Made by a program: the position numbers and the translations under genes. This document shows positions 20,391 to 29,859 of a DNA stretch of 64,000 nucleotides, in pieces; positions within the stretch are counted from its first letter, which is position 1; the number at the start of each line of letters is the position of its first letter. The DNA is taken from assembly GCA_033239005.1 (NCBI GenBank), contig BSQZ01000005.1, positions 14,392,501-14,456,500 on the forward strand. Direction: 5' to 3'. This stretch comes from Lamellibrachia satsuma. Taxonomy: Eukaryota; Annelida; Polychaeta; Sabellida; Siboglinidae. A model generated the notes under the pieces. That model worked only from the letters and a program-made list of their open reading frames with translations. It searched no databases and had not been told where the DNA came from.

Positions 20391-22850
20391 AATGGCGAAA
20401 AAGAGGTGGGCCAAGATTCCACACGAGTACCTACCTTAGTTATCTTCATAAGATTGATATGGAAACGACGGAGGATGTTGAGACAGATTAATCGTCCCAC
20501 GGTAAATATTACAAAGAAAACGATGTAAATGCGTCGGCCGTCTAAACTCTAAATACCTAGTGCTTACAACCAGTTTGTTTGGAATTCGGGGATTGCACAG
20601 GTGCTGATCACGTGATACGCTGGGAGATTTGCGGCTTGAGATCGCGTATGTTTTAAAACAGGTTTTTGGTAGGCAAAATCGGAATTTGACAATACATCGT
20701 TGTGAACTTCGTTAATTAGCCACGATTGTATATAAACACCAACAGCAAGGTTCATGCGACTCCCCGACAAAGGGTTGCCCACCGATGCAATTGACGCACA
20801 TTGTTTAATGACGTCTGCCTTGAAGCATTGCTGAGATCAAAGTCCTGTTTCGTGGCTTCTAAAGTCAGCAGACCCATTTGTAGAATACTGAGTTTGTTTC
20901 AAATTCAGCCAGTAGACTTGCTTGCTGTGGACCCGACACTGCCCGTCTTCTCAGTGCTGAGAGGGTTCTCCGTCAAACCATGTCTGACCATTTGGATCGT
21001 TGCAGTTTTCTCAAAACAGAGAGGCATGAGAACACTTGTGCTAATCGGATATGTTGGTTATGGCTGCTTAGACGCGTGAGAATAATAAAACATATGTTCA
21101 AAACCCATTTCTTATGTTAGTTGTAACACTATGCATTGGGAAGAATATTCTAGTACATTTCTATTGATACATCATATGCTATGGTCGGCAGATTCGTGTT
21201 GATAAATTTGACTAGTACATATCCCTACCCGTCCTTACTGTCATGCTTTGTTAATGACATTGGTTGGTATAACCACCAAAAATGCACGAAATGTATGTCC
21301 CAGGTGGCCTAGCGGCTATTTTGGATTTTAATCAAGTTTTAAAGTTTGTCAACGGTAAAATCAAATTCAAGACGAATTAAAGGTATTCAATGTTGTTATC
21401 CATCAAATTACACGTCGTGACCTTTGACTTTCACCCCAGTCCGGGCACCCCTCCAAAAAGTCTGCTAAGGACGTAAGCAACGAGTATGCAAAATTTGGTG
21501 CTTTATTCAAATGTGTCCATGACCTCGTCAAACTGTTGGTTATAAGCAACCGGACTAATTGGGACAATACTACTATCGTCATTGATATTACATTTTTATC
21601 TCATATTAAATGGACTGCAGTTATGTTGCTACCAAACAAATCGTGCATAATTTCATACAGATCCCTCAGTTCACTGGGCTGTGTAATTTAATTTATCTAA
21701 TGATTAGCGGTGAAATAATCCTGACTGGACATTTGGATCTGAAGTTGAGTTGTTTGAAATGCAAAGCACTGCTTAGACGTGACATGATAAGTTAATGTAA
21801 TGTGATAAGTCAATGTAATAGTACTAATTCATATTGTCCTATTATATTAAACTGTACCTTCATCTTTAAAACATAAAATAAAATAACTTATGCTGAAAGC
21901 AATGCACGCATTGGGCAATTATTAATTATGAATACTTTTTCCACTGCACTTGTCATAGTATTTTTATATTGTGTCAATGGACACAAGTTGAACGTCGCCC
22001 AATCGTAATGAATTATCGTCCATAGCGACACCGCCTCTTGGCATCCCTACTGTACATGTGTAACATGAAATAAGATGTTTGCGTATTCTTGGACACAGTA
22101 GTTGGATATAATTAACAGGTATGTACCTATGCTCAGTATTTGTTATCGTTCGCCTTTTCCTATTTTGACAGCGTTAATCCAGTTAGCAATTCAGTTTCAG
22201 TGACATCTAGTCACAGACACATGTTACAGTCCATATTCAGTGAGCTGAAATTCGTATTTAATTTACTTTCTGCGATATCTTGACGTTATCATGATTTGCT
22301 ATGTAACCTCGCTGTTGGCATTCACACATTCACATGCTAAAAACCTGTGTGAAAACATACTAGTCTCGCTTATCCGACTCTCGCTCGGCTTCGCGAATCC
22401 GCCGAGAAGAGAATCTGGCTGCAGAGGCGTGGTCTCGTTGGTACCCAATTGTCACCACTCCATTTTGTGTAGGCGTTCTCGTGAAACGCCTGCAGCCAAC
22501 AAGCGTTATCATCGAGATGCTACACAAAAATTATGTTGCCTGATTTAACATTTTAGTCGGACAGTTGTGTCAATATAATTAAAGTTTAAAGTTAATTCGA
22601 AATGAATTAGCCAAATGCCCAGATGACATCATAATTAGCTAATTATGTATGCATCCAGAATCTGGGCGCATACATAATTTCCATCAAAATGAAAAGCACA
22701 CTCTGCATTCAGGATAAGATGTGTGCGACAAACGGTGTCGCCACAGCGCGGAGCCTGGGTAATCGAGGCTAAAACATACGCGTTCTCAAACCGGAAATCT
22801 CCCACACGGTCATGTGATTTTATAAACATGGGAAAGAGGCAAATTGGGAA
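20391..22850. other. No recognisable gene or element
   Basis: About 2.4 kb of low-complexity-free, moderately AT-rich sequence. ORFs are short (up to about 92 residues, 20801-21079 plus) and show no motif I recognise. A short inverted pair (CTGGCTGCAGAGGC near 22413 and GCCTGCAGCCAA near 22489) might belong to an unidentified small element. Confidence 0.5.
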
Positions 22851-22877
22851 ATCCGGCATTGTCCCATTCTTGATGAC

Positions 22878-22915
22878 GGGCGTTACGTCACTTCCTGTTA
22901 GCAACGCGCCGGACA
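22878..22915. promoter_or_regulatory. Possible CRE/ETS composite promoter motif
   Basis: TTACGTCA (22883-22890) overlaps CACTTCCTG (an ETS-type site, 22889-22897) and is followed by GTTAGCAACGCGCC. Such a dense cluster is common in animal core promoters. No downstream coding exon is recognised, so this is only suggestive. Confidence 0.25.
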
Positions 22916-23327
22916 TTTTGTGACCGCTGGCTTAGATGACGTGCTCCTTCTTCTTCATCTTCTTCCTATATTCCGCCTAGCCTCAACGTGTTGATGATAC
23001 AGGCGGGCCGGTAAGGGAACACAATTTTGTTTAACTTATTTTCAGTGCTGTTTTTTATATCTAAATTCAAGGATAATCAAGTGTCTGAATGATGCTTTTA
23101 AACGCATCCAGACATTTCCCACTAACATTAATAACACTATGTTAAGGGAGGAACTTTCAGAGTCGAACTGAGGAAAATGTAAGTGATAAGTGCATCTGGA
23201 GTAAGGGGAGGAATTCCCGTTGCACCATTAACTATTGTGTACACCATGCAGAACTTCGCATCTGCCCTGCCGTATGCCAAATAGCTGTCAGACACTTCGT
23301 CGTGTTTTTAGTTGAATTCATGGCATT

Positions 23328-23400
23328 GTGTAATAATAATAACCTTTATTTATATAGTGCTGTATATCCGGATATAATACATTATGTTCAGAGACGCTTA
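23328..23400 (-). repeat. Retroposon tail, TTTATTTATATAG type
   Basis: TAATAATAATAACC followed by TTTATTTATATAGTGCTGTA and an AGAGACGCTTA block. On the minus strand this is a conserved-looking segment ending in (ATT)n, the usual form of a short retroposon 3' end that is widespread in invertebrates. Family not assigned. Confidence 0.4.
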
Positions 23401-23774
23401 AAAGTCAACATGTGGAGGTGCGATCAATGAAAAAACCGATGAAAAACAAACGTGTGGTTGACATAACATGCTTTGGTGGAAACATATGTATGTTTAGTTA
23501 TCGTGTCTACGTTGAGCTGATCATAGTATGGGCCGGCCACATACCAGTATATTTATTTCCAACATTTCTATCGATTGCCGAATGGCTTCGGGAACGGCAG
23601 AAAGTTAATTCTATTTACCAGTCTGTCGTGGTATTTAGTGTCCGAATTGCAAATCATCCACGAACACAAAATCACCTTTTTCAAACCATGTCACTGCGTC
23701 TCTCAATATGTAGACAAGGTTGCCAAGACGAAGCTTCACGAAGGTCTATATAACGGGCTATAGCAACCCACTCT

Positions 23775-24105
23775 CCAATTCATCCCTGCTACAACTTACA
23801 TTTCACCCCTGCTACGACTTACATTTCATCCCTGCTACAACTTACATTTCACCCCTGCTACGACTTACATTTCATCCCTGCTACAACTTACATTTCACCC
23901 CTGCTACAACTTACATTTCATCCCTGCTACAACTTACATTTCACCCCTGCTACAACTTACATTTCATCCCTGCTACAACTTACATTTCACCCCTGCCACA
24001 ACTTACATTTCACCCCTGCTACAACTTACATTTCAACCCTGCTACAAATTACATTTCACCCCTGCTACAACTTACATTTCACCCCTGCTACAACTTACAT
24101 TTGAA
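23775..24105 (+). repeat. 23-bp minisatellite (about 14 copies)
   Basis: Units of CTTACATTTCACCCCTGCTA plus CAA, alternating in much of the array between CACCCC and CATCCC versions, that is a 46-bp dimer pattern. The plus-strand Thr/Tyr/His-rich ORF over it is read-through. Confidence 0.93.
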
Positions 24106-24394
24106 GTGCAGATTCTGCACATCTTTATTTCATTTGGTAAGCTCGTAATGTTTTCATGACATCTCCCAATTTCAATTGTATATAATATGTATAGAAATAC
24201 AGTTACATTCGTTTTTGTTTGAAACTGTGCAACGCTACTTAAGTGCATAGTTGTAATGACGTAACACGTCGTTGACAACAATCGCGTTGCCAGCCAACCT
24301 GTCATTTATGCCTCTCAGCAAATGTTAATTTTGAATTTATTATCTAGTTGTGGCAGTTGTGATATGCTGAGTGGCGCCACTGCTGGTGGGGAGT

Positions 24395-24453
24395 TTGATA
24401 GCAACCGCGACAATGGCGCACGCTCATTGGTCATAAAACGGATTCTGACGTCA
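24395..24453 (+). promoter_or_regulatory. Possible promoter: inverted CCAAT box and CRE
   Basis: ATTGG (24426-24430) is followed by CATAAAA and, at 24446-24453, a perfect CRE palindrome TGACGTCA. The spacing is promoter-like. About 110 bp downstream begins the small membrane-type ORF at 24561. Confidence 0.35.
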
Positions 24454-24560
24454 CGATCTGGATCCATCAATTCAATTAGGATTTTCTGTTTTTCATCTAC
24501 AAACCGCAGGACAAACTTTTGCTGCTATTTTTTTATTTATCAAAGGCTACGTCTGCGCTG

Positions 24561-24722
24561 ATGGAACAGAACATTGCATTTCGCATTTTGGACGTAATGT
24601 TCAATTGCATCTGCTCCGTGGTGGTGGGAATTAGTTCGTTCTGTATTATCTATCTTGTTTTGCGTTGCAAAGTGCGTCTCGTCTCCAGAACCATATCGCA
24701 GTCATCAACCCAACCAGATTGA
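24561..24722 (+). CDS. Hypothetical 53-residue single-pass membrane ORF
   Basis: Short ORF starting MEQNIAFRILDVMFNC and continuing CSVVVGISSFCIIYLVLRCK, a hydrophobic segment of about 20 residues followed by basic residues, so a single-pass protein with a positive C-terminal side would be predicted. It could equally be the first coding exon of a longer gene or chance. It sits about 110 bp downstream of a CCAAT/CRE cluster, the main reason for listing it. No family recognised. Confidence 0.15.
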   Translation: MEQNIAFRILDVMFNCICSVVVGISSFCIIYLVLRCKVRLVSRTISQSSTQPD

Positions 24723-25137
24723 AGAGACCGTTGAAATTGCCGTGATTCCCATCACGACGTCATCGCAGTGAGTGCTCAGGTCAACATACTGCTTTCCAAG
24801 TAGAATAATCGTCTTTATTACGGACTACAGCTTAAGGCGATTGTCCCTCATGCGGGTTTGCAAGCATGTCGACAGTTGCAAGGTTTGGATGAGAGAAAGC
24901 GATGAAAACATATGGTCAGAATAAAGGGGGGGTGCCCGGGCACCTGATGGACACAGCAAACATCAGCAAGCTAACCCCGGGTGGATACAACCTCCTCCAC
25001 CTGCCTCGGGTTAACCGACGGGGTGGGGGAATCGGTGCTTCATACAAGTCGTCTATCATAAGGCTAGTAATCAATTAACATACCTAGATCTAATGGCCGA
25101 CGCGGAGTTTCTTTCAAAACGTTTATGACCGAGTTCA

Positions 25138-25235
25138 TCAACTGTATGGAACTTTTCACAGCACAACTGTATGGTTTCACAGCACAACTGTATGGTTTCA
25201 CAGCACAACTGTATGGTTTCACAGCACAACTGACA
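25138..25235 (+). repeat. 21-bp array within LINE endonuclease
   Basis: Four copies of TATGGTTTCACAGCACAACT plus G, between the endonuclease blocks TEFINCMEL and IVLCDFN. In frame it encodes repeats of LYGFTAQ. Confidence 0.9.
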
Positions 25236-25330
25236 AGACAAATCGTCCTTTGCGATTTTAACATCCGGAAACAAAGACTCCGACGATTTCTCTGATCTTC
25301 TACATACCACTTTAAGTAAATATAATTCAC

Positions 25331-26213
25331 ATACTAAGTCACTGTTCAAGAAATAAAAAATTATTAATGTAACAGATATGTTGCAATTACAGGAATAAAA
25401 TGATTTCTAAATAGAAATGTTCACAACATAAATACACGAATACACGAAAAGATCCACAGAAATAGGGCAAAACATGACTTTGCCAAACCATGCATCAGGT
25501 ATGATATTCCATTACTAATAAACAATACTTCGAAACACATAAGGAACACAATTTTAACACAGCTTACATGGATTTACTAGGGATGCCAAAATGCGCTTTC
25601 TACAAAACTACAGAGAACAGTGCTCTATGCCCAATTGTTACATTTGTGGACGGACTTAATAATTAAATCATAAACGCTTTCATATTTCATTAATTTTGTT
25701 AATTTAATTATAAACTGTACTGTAATTAGTCAAATGTAAATGTATATATTTGCCAGATCAAAAATTAAATCAATTTATTTACCCTTTGAGATTTTGTCAT
25801 CATTTAACGATGAAATAACTAATTATTTGTCAAACTCTTTTGGAAGTTATGCACTTGTGTTATTGTTATTTATTGTGTTATTGGTATTTTTTAAGTGCTT
25901 AAGCTAAATGAACTTTGTTGAAAATTATAATACTGGATGTGGCTGCCGACCAACAATGGTCTTAGTGGCAGTCTCCCTGACCCCTTTTAAGTCCATCAAC
26001 AGCCAACTGATAGTCCATGTTTAGGCTATCGTAATGCCATTATACTTCAGTTATATTATATTTGTGTTGTATGTTTCAGTTTACAATGCCTATATTACTT
26101 GTTATTTATTAACACATGTTATTTGAGCCGTAGATTTTTACTGTATTGACAACTGTACTGTTTAATATGTGGGTCAAATAAACACTTCCTATTCCGATTC
26201 CGATTCCACTAAC
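25331..26213 (+). mobile_element. Probable nested insertion in the LINE, ending AATAAA-(ATTCCG)n
   Basis: This AT-rich 0.88 kb does not fit the LINE ORF, which stops after the endonuclease DFN block and resumes after 26213. It ends with AATAAACACTTCC and two to three ATTCCG units, a retroposon-like tail. The 5' limit is a guess. It could also be a diverged stretch of the LINE itself. Confidence 0.3.
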
Positions 26214-26802
26214 TCCCAACAGCACGATCGTCTTTCCACACACACCATCTGGAATATTCACCAAAGCCAAATGATAAAAAACAATTTTCTTTCGCTGCAA
26301 TTAACTCAACTAAATTATGATCAGATGTTGGATTCAACGCCTGGTAAAAAAAATCCGTGCAACAACTTTGCAGACCTGTCCCAACAGTACGAAACTGCCT
26401 TGAAATAAATGTTAGACAGCCACGCTCCATTGATCACACGGCCAATTACTGTGCGCCCTAACACACCTTGGTACACAAAAGAACTATATCTTGCTAAGCG
26501 AAAGTTTAGTGAAGCCTAACGGAAGCGGAGGCTCACACAACTACAGGTCTATCGCGAAATCTACATGCGACTGCGCGAGTCACACAAGCAACAAATGCAG
26601 TCTGCCAAAGCCAAGTTCTATGCAACAAAATTGACGAGTGCACACGAGAAAATAAAGCACTTTTCGGGATTATGGATGACTTGATGAAGAGAAAAGCTGC
26701 TCCAAAACTGCCCAGTCCCCCCGCTGGTACTACTCAATTCGCAGAAGATTTTCTTTAGTTCTTCACACTTGTTTGGCATTCGAAGCAAGTAGACACCTGC
26801 AA

Positions 26803-26902
26803 ACTGTCCACAGTGTTGACGGGGACTGTGAACAAACTGTCAACACTGTGGACGGGGACTGTGAACAAACTGTCAACACTGTGGACGGGGACTGTGAACA
26901 AG
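26803..26902 (+). repeat. 33-bp array in LINE linker region
   Basis: Three copies of GTGGACGGGGACTGTGAACA followed by AACTGTCAACACT. Confidence 0.92.
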
Positions 26903-27254
26903 GTTGCACAGTCAGTGCATCTTCCGGAATAACACCATATGTTGTACACCACACCAACGAAATCAAGTGTACTTGGTCCACTTTCTACTAAAATTTATAT
27001 TCCTGCGCCGACATTAGCTACGACCATTAACATTTCGCTCGAATATGGATCACAATGCCAACCAACTTCAAACACATCACTGAAGAAAACTCACCTTGAT
27101 CCACATTCAATGAAAAACTACCTGTTAATTTCAAACTTATCATTTGTGTCAAAGTTATTGAAGCGCTGCGTACCAGTACAACGTACCAGTACAACGTATC
27201 AGTACAACGTCGCCTGTACCTAGAAAATATAAATATGCTGGATACTTACGAAAG

Positions 27255-27690
27255 TGCAGACAATGTGACAGCACTGAGATGGCGCTGGTGCACACCAAGA
27301 TGATCTTCTCCGTACCGCAGACAATGTGACAGCACTGAGATGGCGCTGGTGCACACCAAGATGATCTTCTCCGTACCGTAGACAATGTGACAGCACTGAG
27401 ATGGCGCTGGTGCGCACCAAGATGATCTTCTCCGTACCGCAGACAATGTGACAGCACTGAGATGGCGCTGGTGCACACCAAGATGATCTTCTCCGTACCG
27501 CAGACAATGTGATAGCACTGAGATGGCGCTGGTGCGCACCAAGATGATCTTCTCCGTACCGCAGACAATGTGACAGCACTGAGATGGCGCTGATGCACAC
27601 CAAGATGATCTTCTCCGTACCGCAGACAATGTGATAGCACTGAGATGGCGCTGGTGCGCACCAAGATGATCTTCTCCGTTCCGCAGACAA
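27255..27690 (+). repeat. 61-bp array inside LINE reverse transcriptase (7 copies)
   Basis: Units beginning GATGATCTTCTCCGTACCGC at 27299, 27360, 27421, 27482, 27543, 27604 and 27665, that is a constant 61-bp period. One unit corresponds to the RT stretch just before VLVVLFDISAAFD (the usual TALVxxxxDLLRA segment). As 61 is not a multiple of 3, three overlapping minus-strand ORFs arise; these are artefacts. Confidence 0.96.
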
Positions 27691-28080
27691 AAAGAAAAAT
27701 GTGCTTGTAGTGCTGTTCGATATAAGCGCAGCGTTTGACACGGTTGACTACTTGATTTTAATCAGCCAACTGCTGAGTATAGGCATCCAGGGCCCTGCTC
27801 TTCAATTGCTGGCGTCATACATGTCCAACAAGACGCAGACAGTATGCACTGGTGGCCACAACTCCCGGAGAACACTGATTAAATCTGGGTCTGTGTTGGA
27901 CCCAATTTTGTTCTCCATTTACACTTTGCCTTTGGGAGCCATTTGTATTCAGGAAGCATAACCTGCAACACCATCTATATGCAGATGACACTGAACTGTA
28001 CGCTGACTTCACCGGAATGCAGGATGGTGAAGCTTCGGATGCAGTTGATCGCGTCGAGAGATGCATCAAAGAAGCGAGGT

Positions 28081-28480
28081 AGTAGATGACTCGCCACAAT
28101 CTCCTGCTAAACGACACCAAGACCTGAGGCAGTAGATGACTCGCCACAATCTCCTGCTAAACGACACCAAGACCTGAGGCAGTAGATGACTCGCCACAAT
28201 CTCCTGCTAAACGACACCAAGACCTGAGGCAGTAGATGACTCGCCACAATCTCCTGCTAAACGACACCAAGACCTGAGGAAGTAGATGACTCGCCACAAT
28301 CTCCTGCTAAACGACACCAAGACCTGAGGCAGTAGATGACTCGCCACAATCTCCTGCTAAACGACACCAAGACCTGAGGCAGTAGATGACTCGCCACAAT
28401 CTCCTGCTAAACGACACCAAGACCTGAGGCAGTAGATGACTTGCCACAATCTCCTGCTAAACGACACCAAGACCTGAGGC
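28081..28480 (+). repeat. 50-bp array inside LINE reverse transcriptase (8 copies)
   Basis: Eight nearly perfect 50-bp units starting AGTAGATGACTCGCCACAAT at 28081, 28131 and every 50 bp to 28431. The unit is the RT segment right after the catalytic YADD region (TRHNLLLNDTK in one frame), and the RT resumes at 28481 with the AVVIAAPNRK block. Confidence 0.97.
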
Positions 28481-28852
28481 TGTAGTAATCGCAGCACCGA
28501 ACCGGAAACACTTACCTGACATCCCATGTGCAAAGTTGCCCTATCATCGATGACCCGTAACATCAGGATTACCATCGCGTGTGGCTTAGCAGTGTCGTCA
28601 CATGTCTTGTATGTGTCAGTCAGTTTACTTTCAACTATACATCTCACAGATTAGACACTGTCTGCCCACTGACACATGCAAGACACTAGTCCACGCCCTA
28701 ATGACATTGCTATTGGACAAAAGCAACGCAGTATTGTGTGGCACTACTAAGGCTCTTATGACCAAGTCACAGATGGTGCAGAATTCGGCAGCCAGATCGG
28801 TCGTGCGACAGGGAAAGTATGAGGTGTCGAAAGGATGGTGAAGGGGCAAAAC

Positions 28853-29350
28853 CTGTCGAGTTCTGCGTGAACCGCCGAGTTCTGCGTGAACCGCCGAGTT
28901 CTGCGTGAAACGCCGAGTTCTGCAAGAACCGCAGAGTTCTGCGTGAACCGTCGAGTTCTGCAAGAACCGCAGAGTTCTGCATGAACCGCCGAGTTCTGCG
29001 TGAACCCCCGAGTTCTGCAAGAACCGCAGAGTTCTGCGTGAACCGTCGAGTTCTGCGGGAACCGCAGAGTTCTGCATGAACCGCCGAGTTCTGCGTGAAC
29101 CCCCGAGTTCTGCAAGAACCGCAGAGTTCTGCGTGAACCGCATAGTTCTGCATGAACCGCCGAGTTCTGCGTGAACCGCCGAGTTCTGCGTGAACCGCCG
29201 CGTTCTGCGTGAACCGTCGAGTTCTGCAAGAACCGCCGCGTTCTGCGTGAACCGTCGAGTTCTGCAAGAACGGCAGAGTTCTGCGTGAACCGCCGAGTTC
29301 TGCGTGAACCGCCGAGTTCTGCGTGAACCGCCGAGTTCTGCAAGAACCGC
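28853..29350 (+). repeat. 19-bp minisatellite (about 26 copies)
   Basis: Units of GCCGAGTTCTGCGTGAACC with TGCAAGAACC and GCAGAG variants. It starts where the LINE's last RT block (VVRQGKYEV) ends. Three overlapping minus-strand ORFs of 225-255 residues are different frames of the same stop-free unit. Confidence 0.96.
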
Positions 29351-29398
29351 GCCAAGTACCGCCGGATGTGCAGCGAAGTAATGCCGCAAAAAGCACAA

Positions 29399-29432
29399 TA
29401 TGATATGATATGATATGATATAATATAATATA
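29399..29432 (+). repeat. (ATGAT)n short array
   Basis: TATGATATGATATGATATGA followed by ATATAATA variants. Confidence 0.85.
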
Positions 29433-29708
29433 TACTACCCACATAAAAGTGGCTAAAAGTTACCATAACAGAGTAATTTATAGTTTATGTATTTCATGAA
29501 TCACTCACAACGTCATTCTCACAGACGACAATAAATTAATGAAAAAAAATCCTCTCAATGTTACCAATGTGAATATGATTAAAAACAGAATTGACAGTTA
29601 AGATGACAATGCCACGAGACGGCCTACAGAATACATAACGAATTCAGTGCAACTTTACATGTCGTCATTTACAAGTGTCTTGGCTTAGCGGTAGAGCTTT
29701 ACAACGAC

Positions 29709-29824
29709 AGGTAGAGACGTCTGGGGCATCGTAAGAATCCAGCAGATCATTTGTTAAGTTGCCTCTTGGCTTCCACGCTGCTGCAGACAGGGCAGCTTTT
29801 CCATTCGACAAGATATTCATCGCC
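29709..29824 (-). pseudogene. Frameshifted chromodomain exon
   Basis: On the minus strand a polypyrimidine tract and AG (TTCTTCTCTTTCAG, ending at 29825) precede an open stretch GDEYLVEWKSC. After a 1-base loss the reading continues as LSAAAWKPRGNLTNDLLDSY and DAPDVS. This is the chromodomain pattern Y-L-V-x-W-K ... S-x-x-T/A-W-x-P-x-x-N-L, including the first aromatic Tyr, the Trp of WK and the Trp of the WEP motif (here WKP). Chromodomains bind methylated histone tails or occur at the C-terminus of chromoviral integrases. The splice-acceptor-like boundary favours a cellular exon or processed-exon duplicate. The frameshift argues for a pseudogene unless there is a sequencing error. Confidence 0.55.
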
Positions 29825-29859
29825 CTGAAAGAGAAGAATAGAATTATGATTTTCAAGCA

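Larger units (their letters stand above)
24925..28852 (+). pseudogene. L2/CR1-like LINE relic with internal minisatellites
   Basis: Broken endonuclease-reverse transcriptase ORF. Endonuclease: KLTPGGYNLLHLPRVNRRGG then GIGASYKSS (24975-25065) and, past 25110, TEFINCMELFTAQ ... IVLCDFNIR (catalytic GDFN box as CDFN) to about 25320. A block of unrelated sequence ends at about 26213. Linker: LDSHAPLITRPITVRPNTPW, TKELYLAKRKFSEA, SAKAKFYATKL. RT: LDPHSMKNYLLISNLSFVSK, LVVLFDISAAFDTVDYLILI, LLASYMSNKTQTVCTGG, SVLDPILFSIYTLPLGAIC, YADDTELYADF (catalytic YADD intact), AAPNRKHLPDI, ISQIRHCLPTDTC, DKSNAVLCGTTKALM and VQNSAARSVVRQG. It is inactive (frameshifts, stops). Tandem arrays lie at 25138-25235, 26803-26902, 27255-27690 and 28081-28480, with another at its 3' edge. 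Confidence 0.88.

Noticed and set aside
18355..20424. 689-residue minus-strand ORF (heptad MHNDTAA) as a real secreted glycoprotein gene
   Set aside because: It is exactly the extent of a 21-bp satellite; three other frames are also open, there is no signal peptide or unique domain, and it abuts a truncated LINE. Kept only as a repeat and a finding.
21298..21330. tRNA-like AGGTGGCCTAGCGG
   Set aside because: No anticodon arm or T-arm can be built from the following bases.
27155..27741. Overlapping minus-strand ORFs of 127-173 residues
   Set aside because: Antisense frames of the 61-bp array inside the LINE.
28631..29466. Three overlapping minus-strand ORFs of 225-255 residues
   Set aside because: They are the three frames of a stop-free 19-bp minisatellite.
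29680..29720. tRNA-like A-box (TGGCTTAGCGGTAGAGC)
   Set aside because: No T-arm downstream; the same bases are on the opposite strand of the chromodomain exon's 3' side.
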